Positions 16,888 to 24,728 of a stretch of DNA of 64,000 nucleotides are shown piece by piece; positions within the stretch are counted from its first letter, which is position 1; every line of letters begins with the position of its first letter. Location of the stretch: NCBI RefSeq assembly GCF_030758935.1, contig NZ_CP132333.1:1-64000 (forward strand). Direction: 5' to 3'. The translations under genes and the position numbers were made by a program. The DNA is from Geothrix sp. PMB-07. GTDB taxonomy: Bacteria; Acidobacteriota; Holophagae; Holophagales; Holophagaceae. Under the pieces are notes generated by a model. That model saw only the letters and a program-made list of their open reading frames with translations, was not told the origin of the DNA and made no database searches.

Positions 16888-17298
16888 ATGACCCGCTGGT
16901 GGAGGTTTCTGGCAAGCCTGGCCCTGGGCCCGGTCTGCCTGGCCGTCCTGCTGCCTTTGTTTGGCTGTGGGACGGGATCGGAGATGCCTCCTCCGGCGCA
17001 GGCCCAGGTTCAGTCCGCGCCCAAGGATGCGATTCCGGTTCATGCACGGGAAGCGCTGACCTACATTCGCCAGCATGGCTTCGCGCCGCCGGGGTACGTG
17101 GGAGGCCGGGTGTTCGGCAATTACGAGGGCCTGCTGCCCCGCTACAACACCAAGGGCAAGCGCATCGAGTACCGGGAATGGGATGTGCGCCCCAAGGCTG
17201 AGGGCAAGAACCGCGGCGCCGAGCGCCTGGTCACTGGAAGCGATGGACGGGCCTGGTATTCCGCGGACCACTACCGCAGCTTCCTCGAAGTGAAATGA
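16888..17298 (+). CDS. Barnase-family (N1/T1) ribonuclease with lipoprotein signal
   Basis: A 136-residue protein. Residues 1-27 are a lipoprotein signal with lipobox LFGC (Cys27). After a short linker, residues 50-136 align with the bacterial guanyl-specific RNase fold: [10 protein letters not shown] (cf. barnase IFSNREGKLP), EYREWDV with general base Glu97, AERLVTGSD with Arg113 and ADHYRSF with general acid His128, the equivalents of barnase Glu73, Arg87 and His102. All catalytic residues are present, so it should be active, held on the periplasmic or outer face of a membrane. A GGAGG site precedes the ATG. Its stop overlaps the start of a barstar-like gene by four bases, confirming the toxin/inhibitor reading. 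Confidence 0.88.
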   Translation: MTRWWRFLASLALGPVCLAVLLPLFGCGTGSEMPPPAQAQVQSAPKDAIPVHAREALTYIRQHGFAPPGYVGGRVFGNYEGLLPRYNTKGKRIEYREWDVRPKAEGKNRGAERLVTGSDGRAWYSADHYRSFLEVK

Positions 17299-17744
17299 CC
17301 GGGTTGCTCCTTTCCCCGAGCCCGGAGGGCGCACTTTTCAGGGCCTGGCAAGGCTCTGCCCAGGCCGCCGTCGCAGCGGCGACGGGGTGTCCGCGGGTGT
17401 GGTGTTTGCACGCTTCACGCATGCGCACCCGAAGAGGGCTCATGGAGGAGTGGTGTAAGGCTGCCTCCTTCCCACCCCACTTCGGCGGTACCTGGGACGC
17501 CCTGCGGGATGTGCTTTCCGATCTTCCTGAAGGCGGCACCTTCCTGGTGTTGGACGCGGACCAGCTGCTGCAGGACGCTCCGTCGGAAGAGGCGCACCTG
17601 TTGTGGATGGTCCTGAAGGCCGTCCAGGAGGACCTTCGCCCCAAGCCCTTCCAGTTGCTGTTGCAGGCCGAAGGCAGCGCCTACAGCACCCTCGTGGACG
17701 GGCTGCGGGCCCTGGGGTTGGATCAGCCGGATGTGGCGCGGTAG
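17295..17744 (+). CDS. Barstar-family ribonuclease inhibitor
   Basis: A 149-residue protein. The core [20 protein letters not shown] (residues 59-78) matches the barstar helix that plugs the barnase active site; Asp68 and Asp72 correspond to barstar Asp35 and Asp39. About 50 extra residues precede the core, longer than classic barstar. It overlaps the RNase gene by ATGA, so inhibitor and enzyme are made together, and the inhibitor (no signal peptide) would protect the cytoplasm before export. The 3' end overlaps the convergent SnoaL-like gene by 22 bases. Confidence 0.85.
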   Translation: MTGLLLSPSPEGALFRAWQGSAQAAVAAATGCPRVWCLHASRMRTRRGLMEEWCKAASFPPHFGGTWDALRDVLSDLPEGGTFLVLDADQLLQDAPSEEAHLLWMVLKAVQEDLRPKPFQLLLQAEGSAYSTLVDGLRALGLDQPDVAR

Positions 17745-18190
17745 GCCTTCAAGGCTCGCAGAACCTCGGCCCGCACCTTGGCCTGGAACCAAGGGGTCCA
17801 GCCCAGCAAGAGCCCAGGGAGACCGAAGGCCTGACGGGACCAGGCCCAGAAGCTGAAGCGATCCCGATGGGCGCGGATGAGTCCATCCTCCAAGGTCAGC
17901 GTGGCGTCGATGCGGTTGACCACGGGCCGACCCGTGCGTGTGAAGGTGTAGCGCGCGACCCACTGGGCCACCACCACTTCGCCAGCATCCCTCAACACCT
18001 CGTGCGTGATCGCCAGATCGTTGGAACGGCTGAGCAGCATGGCCCACATGGCGCAGGCGTTGTCACGATCCAACGGGCCGAAGGCCGGATCCTCGAAGGT
18101 GGCCTCGGGGTGGTAGCAGGCGGCCATGGTTGCGGCATCCCGGTGGGCGAAGGCCTCGTAGAAGCGGTTGACCACCACCGCGCCAGCCAT
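17723..18190 (-). CDS. SnoaL-like/NTF2-fold protein
   Basis: A 155-residue protein beginning VNRFYEAFAHRDAATMAACY and continuing with ATFEDPAFG, the standard opening of the SnoaL-like branch of the NTF2 cone fold. These small proteins bind hydrophobic ligands or act as isomerases or hydrolases; the role here is unknown. The start codon shares one base with the stop of the upstream yceH gene, so the two are probably co-translated. The gene end overlaps barstar on the other strand. Confidence 0.8.
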   Translation of the reverse strand: MAGAVVVNRFYEAFAHRDAATMAACYHPEATFEDPAFGPLDRDNACAMWAMLLSRSNDLAITHEVLRDAGEVVVAQWVARYTFTRTGRPVVNRIDATLTLEDGLIRAHRDRFSFWAWSRQAFGLPGLLLGWTPWFQAKVRAEVLRALKAYRATSG

Positions 18191-18816
18191 CAGAACTGCG
18201 CCTTGAAAGCCTCGAAGGCCGCTTTCAGATCGGCGAGTTCTTCGCGGAGGGAGGCAACTTCCGTCTCCAGCTGTTCCATGCGGCCTGCTCGTGCGGGCGT
18301 CGTGCTTTCCGCGACCGCTCCAGCAAGGTCGGGCTCACCCGCGAGCAGGTGCGCCACGCGGGCCTCGCGTGCGCCGGGCGCCCGCGGCAGGCGTCGCACC
18401 AGGGGCGGTTCTGCCTCCATGAGGATGGTGAGGCAGCTTTCCACTTCGGCCAGATCCGGGAAGGCATACATGCGGCGTGTGTTGGTGCGCAGTTCGCCGG
18501 AAGTCTGGGGCCCGCGCAACAGCAACTCACCCAGGAGAGCCGCCTCCTGCACAGAGAGATTCCAGGTGGGCTTGGCGGTGTGGGCCACCTTGAGCACACG
18601 ACCCGGCCAGTGCTCCGCAAGGCCCTTCTCGATGAGCGCAGCAACGGTGTCTTGGACATCCGCTTCCGTCAGCGACAACACGGGGTCGCGGTTGCTGGAC
18701 TGGTTGCAGGCGTTGAGCAGCGCGTTCAGCGAAAGGGGGTACACGTCCGGTGTGCTGAGCTGCTTTTCCAGGAGACAGCCGAGCACGCGGCATTCAAGGG
18801 GTGTGAGTTCGAGCAT
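18190..18816 (-). CDS. yceH: YceH-family (DUF480) winged-helix protein
   Basis: A 208-residue protein of the UPF0502 family. The opening LTPLECRVLGCLLEKQLSTP, then YPLSLNALLNACNQSSNRDP and LLLRGPQTSGELR are family hallmarks, giving two tandem winged-helix domains. A C-terminal coiled coil (about residues 180-208, leucine heptads in QLETEVASLREELADLKAAF) suggests dimerisation. The molecular role is unknown, though DNA binding is plausible from the fold. The start lies beside an intergenic repeat element. Confidence 0.93.
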   Translation of the reverse strand: MLELTPLECRVLGCLLEKQLSTPDVYPLSLNALLNACNQSSNRDPVLSLTEADVQDTVAALIEKGLAEHWPGRVLKVAHTAKPTWNLSVQEAALLGELLLRGPQTSGELRTNTRRMYAFPDLAEVESCLTILMEAEPPLVRRLPRAPGAREARVAHLLAGEPDLAGAVAESTTPARAGRMEQLETEVASLREELADLKAAFEAFKAQF

Positions 18817-18828
18817 GGATGGGATTTA

Positions 18829-18860
18829 GCCACAGATGGACGCGGATGAACACGGATGAA
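18829..18860. repeat. Intergenic repeat, CACGGATGAA type (single arm)
   Basis: Three 10-base units follow one another: CACAGATGGA, CGCGGATGAA, CACGGATGAA. They lie in the 68-base gap between the thiG end and the yceH start. Related copies occur at 38745, 42758 and, in variant form, at 27289 and 56427. This copy has no inverted partner. Confidence 0.7.
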
Positions 18861-18884
18861 ATGAAACCGTCCGTCCCTTTGAGG

Positions 18885-19661
18885 CTACTTCCCGATGACG
18901 CCCGTCATCGGGCTGCTGGCGCTGGCGTAGAGGCGCTTGGGCATGCGACCGCTCTCGAAGGCCAACCGTCCGGCAAGGACGGCGTGATCCATGGCCTGGG
19001 CCATCTTGGTGGGTTCACCGGCTTCGGCCACAGCGGTGTTGAGAAGCACGCCATCGGCGCCCAGTTCCATGGCGAGAGCGGCATCGGAGGCGGTGCCCAC
19101 GCCCGCGTCCACGATCATGGGCAGCTTGAAGGACTCGACCACTTCCTTGATAAGCAGCAGGGTCATGGGGTTCTGCACGCCCAGGCCCGAACCGATGGCG
19201 CTGCCCAGGGGCATGACAGCGGCGCAGCCGATGTCACAGAGCTTCTTGGCCAGGATGGGATCGGCGTTCACGTAGGGCAGCACCACGAAGCCTTCCTTCA
19301 CGAGGGTTTTCGCGGCTTCCAGGGTTTCCTCGTTGTCGGGGTAGAGGCTCTTCTGATCGCCGATGACCTCGAGCTTCACCCAGTTGGTCTGCAGGGCCTC
19401 GCGGGCCAGGCGTGCCACACGCAGCGCATCCTCGCGGGTGTAGCAGCCGGCGGTGTTGGGCAGCAGGGCGATGTCCTTGGGAATCCAGTTCAGGATGTTG
19501 TCCTCACCCTTGGCGGCGAGGTCGAAGCGCCGTACGGCCAGGGTGACCATCTCCACCCGCGCGGCCCGGTAACAGGCCTGCATGGTGGCGAAATCCTTGT
19601 ATTTCCCGGTGCCGAGCACCAGGCGGTTGTTGAAGGTTTTACCGGCGATGACGAGGGACAT
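18885..19661 (-). CDS. thiG: Thiazole synthase
   Basis: A 258-residue TIM-barrel enzyme that builds the thiazole phosphate of thiamine from deoxyxylulose phosphate, dehydroglycine and ThiS thiocarboxylate. Signatures seen are [14 protein letters not shown] at the N-terminus, Lys96 in WVKLEVIGD (the imine-forming lysine), [16 protein letters not shown] and [20 protein letters not shown]. Full length. It stands alone, without thiS, thiF, thiH or thiO beside it, and the short upstream space shows no TPP riboswitch. Confidence 0.96.
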   Translation of the reverse strand: MSLVIAGKTFNNRLVLGTGKYKDFATMQACYRAARVEMVTLAVRRFDLAAKGEDNILNWIPKDIALLPNTAGCYTREDALRVARLAREALQTNWVKLEVIGDQKSLYPDNEETLEAAKTLVKEGFVVLPYVNADPILAKKLCDIGCAAVMPLGSAIGSGLGVQNPMTLLLIKEVVESFKLPMIVDAGVGTASDAALAMELGADGVLLNTAVAEAGEPTKMAQAMDHAVLAGRLAFESGRMPKRLYASASSPMTGVIGK

Positions 19662-19710
19662 GGGCGCTCCAAGCCCTCAGTCTAGCCCTGGTTGACACGT
19701 GATGTGCCCC

Positions 19711-20355
19711 TCAGGGCGCCAGGAGTCGGCCATCCGAATCCAGTTGGATGCGCGTGCCTGCGGGCAGTGCTTTCCCTTGAATGGTCGTGTCCGCGGCCAG
19801 AGTGGCGCTGGCCAGTCGACCCGTGGGGTGGAAGGATGTCCCCCCCCAACCGCGCAGGCGCAGAAACTCCCGCCAGAAGCGGGTGCGCGCGCAGGGGATG
19901 CCGTCGATGCGTTCATCTTGGGCTAGCCAAGCCAATTGGAGCTGGCCATTGGGGTGGAAGCGGGGCATCCAGTCGTGTCCGTGCCCTTTGAGTGTATGAC
20001 CTTGGATGAGGCAGTCGCGGGAGAGGAACGCGATGGTCAAATGGTCGTGCGCGTCCCAGGCCAACTGGCTACCGGCGGGGAAGATCACCCCGTGGAAGCT
20101 GGCGTCGCGCCCCAGGATGCAACGATCCAAATGCCCGTCGGTGCGAAAGAAGAGTCGGCTTCCCATGGGGAACCGCAGGTCCGCGCGAACCCAATCAGCG
20201 GCCAGGGTGAGGTCTCGGGCGCCGTCAGATTGCACCTGAATGGCGCCTTGGATGGGGAGGTCGGAGGGCAACTGAGCCCTGAGGGCCAGGCCTTTGAAGC
20301 CAAGCACGAGGGCGATGCAGAAGAGGGCCGGACGGCCGGGGATATGGAACAACAT
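19711..20355 (-). CDS. Secreted protein with about 38-residue repeats
   Basis: A 214-residue protein with a signal peptide (ALFCIALVLGFKGLALRAQ). The mature part contains about four copies of a unit with the pattern F-x-x-(D/N/T)-G-x-L ... (A/I)-x-L-x-x-D-x-x-I-x-G ... P-A-G-(S/T), for example FHPNGQLQLAWLAQDERIDG and FHPTGRLASATLAADTTIQG. This resembles MORN-style beta-hairpin repeats, but I cannot name a family. The start at 20355 has a GGAG ribosome site; the frame opens at 20376 but lacks one and would overlap a palindrome. Divergent from a TetR regulator, and probably controlled by it. Confidence 0.65.
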   Translation of the reverse strand: MLFHIPGRPALFCIALVLGFKGLALRAQLPSDLPIQGAIQVQSDGARDLTLAADWVRADLRFPMGSRLFFRTDGHLDRCILGRDASFHGVIFPAGSQLAWDAHDHLTIAFLSRDCLIQGHTLKGHGHDWMPRFHPNGQLQLAWLAQDERIDGIPCARTRFWREFLRLRGWGGTSFHPTGRLASATLAADTTIQGKALPAGTRIQLDSDGRLLAP

Positions 20356-20372
20356 GGCAGCTCCATCAAAAA

Positions 20373-20390
20373 CCATACGGTTGCGTATGG
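20373..20390. promoter_or_regulatory. Palindrome 1 between secreted-protein gene and TetR gene
   Basis: CCATACG (20373-20379) and CGTATGG (20384-20390) are perfect inverted arms around four bases. Together with the second palindrome centred 22 bases (about two helical turns) away, this looks like a two-site TetR operator covering the divergent promoters. Confidence 0.6.
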
Positions 20391-20394
20391 GTAT

Positions 20395-20412
20395 CCATAC
20401 GGATAAGTATGG
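20395..20412. promoter_or_regulatory. Palindrome 2 between secreted-protein gene and TetR gene
   Basis: CCATAC (20395-20400) and GTATGG (20407-20412) repeat the half-site of palindrome 1 with a six-base centre. Both elements span 18 bases and lie in phase on the helix, consistent with two TetR dimers. Confidence 0.6.
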
Positions 20413-20454
20413 TCAATGACCCCATCGGGTCAAGAGCTGGAGGCTTTCCGCCGC

Positions 20455-21033
20455 ATGGGCCGTCCCCGAACCGTTCCTTTGTCGCGCGAAGCATGGGTGG
20501 AGGCCGCCTTCAGAGTCATTGCCCACCAAGGCGTGTCGGCTGTGGCGGTGGAGCCGCTGGCCCAGGCGCTGGGGGTGACCAAGGGCAGCTTCTATTGGCA
20601 TTTTCAAAGCCGGGACGAGCTCATCCATGCGGCACTCGAAGCCTGGGAGCAGGATCAAAGTACCGACGTGGTGTCCCGCTACAGCGGCATCGAGGATCCA
20701 CGGCGGCGCCTGCGGGTGCTGCTCTTCGCAGCTTTTGAAGACCTTGAGAATGGTCGCTTTTTCGCCGCCCTGGCGGTTTCCAGCGAAGATCCCCGGGTGC
20801 AGCCCTATCTGCGACGGGCCACGGAGCGACGTCTCGCTTTTGGGGTGAAAGCCTTCCAGGCCCTGGGGCTATCCGAGGGGGAGGCGCGGGAGCGCGCCCT
20901 GTTGGCCTATGCGGCCTACGCGGGCTATTTCCAGCTTCTGCGCACCACGCCCGAGGCGGTGGACGCCGTGACGGATCTCAGCGGCTATGTCCGTCGCCTG
21001 GCCGACGCGCTTGTGCCCGAGCAGTTGCATTAG
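20455..21033 (+). CDS. TetR/AcrR-family transcriptional regulator
   Basis: A 192-residue repressor-type regulator. The N-terminal helix-turn-helix is clear (EAAFRVIAHQGVSAVAVEPL then ALGVTKGSFYWHFQSRDELI, residues 15-55). The C-terminal ligand domain is helical and resembles the TetR_C_33-like group. The start at 20455 (MGRPRTVPL) is preferred since GGAGG lies 11 bases upstream and MGRPR is a frequent TetR start; an alternative ATG at 20416 would add 13 residues. Two palindromes just upstream suggest autoregulation and control of the divergent secreted protein. Ligand unknown. Confidence 0.9.
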   Translation: MGRPRTVPLSREAWVEAAFRVIAHQGVSAVAVEPLAQALGVTKGSFYWHFQSRDELIHAALEAWEQDQSTDVVSRYSGIEDPRRRLRVLLFAAFEDLENGRFFAALAVSSEDPRVQPYLRRATERRLAFGVKAFQALGLSEGEARERALLAYAAYAGYFQLLRTTPEAVDAVTDLSGYVRRLADALVPEQLH

Positions 21034-21054
21034 CCGTTCCGACACGGTTATGGT

Positions 21055-21230
21055 GGAGGTTCCGATGGAGGAGCGATTCCCATCAGTACCGACGGCGAGG
21101 GCGATGAACCCAGTGACCTGGCGGGAAAGGGGCGAATCGCCGAAGGGAGCGCGGATCATCGACGCGGCCCCTGGACGCCGAAGCGAAAGCCCGGCGGCTG
21201 TCATGCCGGTCACCCGGCATGGAGGGCCTG
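21055..21230 (+). promoter_or_regulatory. Lysine riboswitch (L-box) leading the lysine operon
   Basis: The conserved L-box core segments occur in order: GAGGAGCG (21068-21075), CAGTACC holding the AGTA turn (21085-21088), GGGAAAGGGGCG (21123 on), ATCGCCGAAGG (21136-21146), GGCTGTC (from 21196) and GGAGGGC (21221-21227). The last two are joined by the perfect hairpin ATGCCGG/CCGGCAT (21203-21220). These match the B. subtilis and E. coli lysC leaders in sequence and spacing. The closing P1 helix is not certain by eye; AGGTTC (21057-21062) could pair with GGGCCT (21224-21229). It lies immediately ahead of dapE and would switch off the operon when lysine is abundant. Confidence 0.92.
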
Positions 21231-21237
21231 AGGCGCA

Positions 21238-21259
21238 GCGGCGGGAGTCCTCCCTCCGC
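21238..21259 (+). promoter_or_regulatory. Hairpin between lysine aptamer and dapE
   Basis: GCGG-C-GGGA (21238-21246) pairs with TCCC-T-CCGC (21251-21259) with one mismatch and a four-base loop. It follows the aptamer and precedes the dapE start by 36 bases, so it is the candidate expression platform. No U-tract follows, which argues for translational or Rho-linked control rather than a classical intrinsic terminator. Confidence 0.45.
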
Positions 21260-21294
21260 GTTCCTGAGGGCACCGTCGGCACGCCGAGGTATCC

Positions 21295-22329
21295 ATGAAC
21301 GCATCCCCCGCAGATCTCCGAGGCTGGCTCAGCGCCAGGCTGCAGGCCCTGTGCGCACCGGAGACCACCTCGGGCCGCGAAGATGAGGGCCTGCCCGCCC
21401 TGCTCCAGCTGCTTGGCGAATTGGGCGCCACCGTGGTGGAGCAGCCCGTGGCTGCGGGCCGCACCAATGTGTTGGCCCTGTGGGGCAGGCCACGGGTGCT
21501 CTTCTCCACCCACCTGGATACGGTGCCGCCGTACCTGCCTCCCAGGTTGGAGGGTGAGGTGCTTTGGGGCCGTGGCACCTGCGATGCCAAGGGCCAGGCG
21601 ATAGCCCAACTGGCGGCCATCCGCAGCCTCTTGGGCCAAGGCCAGCACGGCTTCGCGTGGCTGGGTGTGGTGGGCGAGGAGACCGACAGCGCCGGTGCCG
21701 CGGCGGCGCTTGGTCTGGCGGATCGGCTGCAGGATGTGAAGGCCCTCATCAATGGCGAACCCACCGAGCTGAAGTTGGGCACAGGCCAGCGCGGCGTGCA
21801 GCATGTCTGTCTTCATTGCAGCGGGCGCGCCGCCCACAGCGGCAGTCCCCAGCTGGGCCACAACGCCACCTGGCCCATGCTGGATTGGCTGCAGCGCCTG
21901 CGGGAACAGGCACGGCCCGTGGATCCGCTGCTGGGCCCTGAACTTTGGAACATCGGCCTCCTGCAGGCAGGTGAGGCGCTCAATTCGGTGCCGGCCCGCG
22001 CCGAGGCCCATCTGCTGGCGCGGGTGGTGCCCGGCAGTACCCTGCTGGAGGAGGTTCGGCGCTTGGCGCCTCCTGAAGGCACCGTGGACCTTCGTTTGAA
22101 TGAACCGGCAGATGTGTACCCGCAGGTGCCGGGCTTCGAGCATGCGCCGATGCCCTTCGGCTCGGACGCACCCGCGCTGCGGGCCTTGGTGCCCGACCGC
22201 ACCGTGGTGCTGGCGGGGCCCGGCAGCATTGCCGTGGCACATACCCTCGATGAACACATCACACTGAGCGACCTCGAGGCCGGCGTGGATCTCAACTGCC
22301 GCCTGGCCCTGCATTTCCTGGGAGACTAA
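21295..22329 (+). CDS. dapE: M20-family deacylase, probable succinyl-diaminopimelate desuccinylase
   Basis: A 344-residue zinc hydrolase. The M20 metal ligands are visible: His73 and Asp75 in STHLDTVPP, Asp97 in GRGTCDAKG, Glu128-Glu129 in VVGEETDSAG and a C-terminal His in VAHTLDEHI. As DapE it would remove succinate from N-succinyl-LL-diaminopimelate. It is somewhat shorter than typical DapE (about 375 residues) and the family includes ArgE and LysK, so the function is taken mainly from its place as first gene of the riboswitch-led lysine operon that also encodes DapD. A GAGG site precedes the ATG; asd starts three bases after its stop. Confidence 0.8.
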   Translation: MNASPADLRGWLSARLQALCAPETTSGREDEGLPALLQLLGELGATVVEQPVAAGRTNVLALWGRPRVLFSTHLDTVPPYLPPRLEGEVLWGRGTCDAKGQAIAQLAAIRSLLGQGQHGFAWLGVVGEETDSAGAAAALGLADRLQDVKALINGEPTELKLGTGQRGVQHVCLHCSGRAAHSGSPQLGHNATWPMLDWLQRLREQARPVDPLLGPELWNIGLLQAGEALNSVPARAEAHLLARVVPGSTLLEEVRRLAPPEGTVDLRLNEPADVYPQVPGFEHAPMPFGSDAPALRALVPDRTVVLAGPGSIAVAHTLDEHITLSDLEAGVDLNCRLALHFLGD

Positions 22330-22332
22330 ACC

Positions 22333-23391
22333 ATGACCACCCCCAAGATTCCCGTCACTGTTCTGGGCGCCACTGGCGTCGTGGGCCAGCGCTTCGTGCG
22401 GCGCCTGGCGAACCATCCCCTCTTCCGCATCGAGCATCTCGCGGCCAGCGAACGCAGCGCGGGCAAGCGCTACCGCGACGCCTGCGCCTGGCGCTTGGAT
22501 GGCGAGCCCTATGGCGGCCTGGGCGATCAGGTGATGGCTGAGGGCACGCCAGAGTTTGCCTTGTCGCCGGTGGTGTTCAGCGCCTTGGATACCGCGCCGG
22601 CCCAGGAGTTGGAACCGGCCTTTGCCAAGGCGGGTGCGATGGTCTTCTCCAATGCCGCGGCCTTCCGCATGGCGCCGGACGTGCCCCTGCTGGTACCGGA
22701 AGTGAATGCCGCTCATCTGGGATTGCTGGACATCCAGCGTCACCACCACGGCTGGAAGGGGGGCATCGTCACCAACGCCAACTGCACCGCTACCGTGCTG
22801 GTCATGGCGCTGGCGCCGCTGCATGAAGCCTTCGGCGTGGAAGCCGTGATGATGTCATCGATGCAGGCCATCAGCGGCGCGGGCTATCCCGGTGTGGCCA
22901 GCCTCGACATCCTCGGCAACGTCATCCCCTTCATCCGCAACGAAGAGCCGAAGGTGGAAGAGGAAACGCCCAAGATGCTGGGCCGTTTCAATGGCACCAC
23001 CGTGGACCTGGCGCCCATGGCTGTGAGTGCCCTCTGCCATCGCGTTCCGGTCATCGAGGGACACACCGAGGCCGTGAGTGTGCGGCTGAAGGGCAACCCC
23101 TCTCTGGAGGCGGTGCGCGAGGCCTTCCAGAACTGGAAACCCGAGCCCCAGCGCCTGGGCCTGTTTTCGGCGCCCGCTGTGCCCATCCACGTGCACACCC
23201 TGGAGGACCGTCCCCAGGTGCGCCGCGATGTGGAGAAGGATGAGGGCATGAGCATCCATGTGGGCCGCATCCGCGCTTGTCCGATTCTCGGCCTGAAGTT
23301 CGCGCTGCTGGGCCACAACACAGAGCGTGGCGCCGCCGGCGGCAGCATCCTCAATGCCGAATTGGCCCACGCGAAGGGATACCTCCGATGA
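22333..23391 (+). CDS. asd: Aspartate-semialdehyde dehydrogenase
   Basis: A 352-residue NADP-dependent enzyme converting aspartyl phosphate to aspartate semialdehyde, the common precursor of lysine, threonine and methionine. The nucleotide loop GATGVVGQR (residues 12-20) and the catalytic block TNANCTATV with Cys151 are present, followed by SSMQAISGAGYPG. The overall sequence fits the archaeal/fungal-like Asd branch rather than the E. coli type. It overlaps lysC by ATGA (23388-23391). A cysteine-free relative lies at 6355. Confidence 0.95.
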   Translation: MTTPKIPVTVLGATGVVGQRFVRRLANHPLFRIEHLAASERSAGKRYRDACAWRLDGEPYGGLGDQVMAEGTPEFALSPVVFSALDTAPAQELEPAFAKAGAMVFSNAAAFRMAPDVPLLVPEVNAAHLGLLDIQRHHHGWKGGIVTNANCTATVLVMALAPLHEAFGVEAVMMSSMQAISGAGYPGVASLDILGNVIPFIRNEEPKVEEETPKMLGRFNGTTVDLAPMAVSALCHRVPVIEGHTEAVSVRLKGNPSLEAVREAFQNWKPEPQRLGLFSAPAVPIHVHTLEDRPQVRRDVEKDEGMSIHVGRIRACPILGLKFALLGHNTERGAAGGSILNAELAHAKGYLR

Positions 23392-24728
23392 TCGTCCTCA
23401 AGTTCGGCGGCAGCAGCGTCGCGGATGCCGCCTGCATGCGGCAGGTGGCCAAGCTCGCGGAAGCGGCTCTGCCCAAGGCGCCGCTGGTGGTGCTGTCGGC
23501 CATGGGCAAGACCACCAACGGGCTCTTCGATGCGGCCAAGGCGGCCGAAGCGGGCGATCTGGCCGAGGCCATGTCCCGGCAGCGGGCCCTGATGGCGGCG
23601 CACCGGAAAGCCGCGGAGGAGCTGTTTGACGGCGTCGTGCCGGAGTCCTTGGACGTGGCGCTGACGGATCTCTTCGGCGAGTTGGAACTCCTGCTTCGCG
23701 GTGTGGCCATGCTGCGGGAGTTGAGTGCGCGCAGCATGGATGCCATCGCCTCCCTTGGTGAACGGCTGTCCACGCGGATCTTCGCGGCCTTCGTGGGCGG
23801 AGCCTGGGTGGATGCCCGCACGGTGCTGCGCACCAACGAAGTGTTTGGCGAGGCGGTGCCCCAGCAGGCGGCGATCCGCCCGCTGGCTGAGATGCACCTG
23901 AAGTCTCAGGTGGGCCCGGGTCGTGTAGTGGTCACCCAGGGCTACATCGGCGCCACGGAAGATGGCCTCACCACCACGTTGGGACGGGGCGGCAGCGACT
24001 ACTCTGCCGCCCTTTTCGGCGCCGCTCTGGATGCGGAGGAGGTGCAGATCTGGACCGACGTCGAGGGCGTGCTCACCTGCGATCCGCGCATCGTGCCCGA
24101 CGCGCTGCCCATCCCCGACCTGAGTTTTGCTGAAGCCGCCGAGCTGGCCGCGTTCGGCGCCAAAGTACTGCACCCCGCCACCATCCAGCCCGCGGTGGAG
24201 GCGCGCATCCCCGTCACCGTGCGTCACACGCAGAAACCCGAGGGACGCTTCACCACCATCTCCGCGGAAGTGCGCAGCGGGGGCCCCATCACGGCGCTGG
24301 CCAGCCGCGGTCCCGTGACGGTGCTGACCGTAAGCAGCACGCGGATGCTCGCGCAGAGCGGTTTCCTGGCCCGGCTCTTCGAGGTGTTCGGCCGCCGCGG
24401 CGTGAGCGTCGACCTGGTGGCTACGGCAGAAGTCAGCGTGTCCCTCACCGTGGAAGCGGACGTGCCCTTGAAGCCGCTTCTCCAGGATTTGTCGGCCTTC
24501 GCCACTGTGGAAATCCACGAAGGCCGGGCCATCATCGCGGCCGTGGGTGAGCGCCTGAAATCCACGCCGGGCCTGGGCGCGAAGCTGTTGACGGCCCTGG
24601 GTGACATCAACGTCGAAATGATCAGCATGGGTGCCAACGAAATCAACCTGAGCCTGGTGGTGCAGGAGGAACGCACGGCGGAGGCCCTGCGGCGCCTGCA
24701 TCAGGTGCTGGTGGGAACGCCGTCATGA
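23388..24728 (+). CDS. lysC: Aspartate kinase
   Basis: A 446-residue monofunctional aspartokinase that phosphorylates aspartate, the committing step of the pathway. It begins [14 protein letters not shown] (kinase signature KFGGSSV, residues 5-11) and contains [16 protein letters not shown] and [15 protein letters not shown]. Two ACT-type regulatory domains follow from about residue 300 ([12 protein letters not shown], then [19 protein letters not shown]), so end-product inhibition is expected in addition to the riboswitch. The longer open frame starting at 23277 overlaps asd and is rejected; ATG 23388 overlaps the asd stop. The stop overlaps the dapB start by ATGA. Confidence 0.96.
   Translation: MIVLKFGGSSVADAACMRQVAKLAEAALPKAPLVVLSAMGKTTNGLFDAAKAAEAGDLAEAMSRQRALMAAHRKAAEELFDGVVPESLDVALTDLFGELELLLRGVAMLRELSARSMDAIASLGERLSTRIFAAFVGGAWVDARTVLRTNEVFGEAVPQQAAIRPLAEMHLKSQVGPGRVVVTQGYIGATEDGLTTTLGRGGSDYSAALFGAALDAEEVQIWTDVEGVLTCDPRIVPDALPIPDLSFAEAAELAAFGAKVLHPATIQPAVEARIPVTVRHTQKPEGRFTTISAEVRSGGPITALASRGPVTVLTVSSTRMLAQSGFLARLFEVFGRRGVSVDLVATAEVSVSLTVEADVPLKPLLQDLSAFATVEIHEGRAIIAAVGERLKSTPGLGAKLLTALGDINVEMISMGANEINLSLVVQEERTAEALRRLHQVLVGTPS

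Noticed and set aside
18817-18884. TPP riboswitch near thiG
   Set aside because: No THI-box elements are visible upstream of thiG (19662-19710) or in this gap; the gap holds only the repeat.
21025-21054. Sigma-70 promoter TTGCAT/TATGGT for the lysine operon
   Set aside because: An 18-base spacer fits, but only three of six -35 bases match, so it is too weak to list as a feature.
20869-22824. Long minus-strand open frame opposite dapE and the tetR end
   Set aside because: It runs antisense to the well-supported M20 and TetR genes and across the riboswitch, is Gln/His/Gly-rich as expected of a high-GC shadow frame, and has no domain.
22884-24701. Minus-strand open frame of about 605 codons opposite asd and lysC
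   Set aside because: Antisense to two clear enzymes with catalytic motifs; composition typical of shadow frames.
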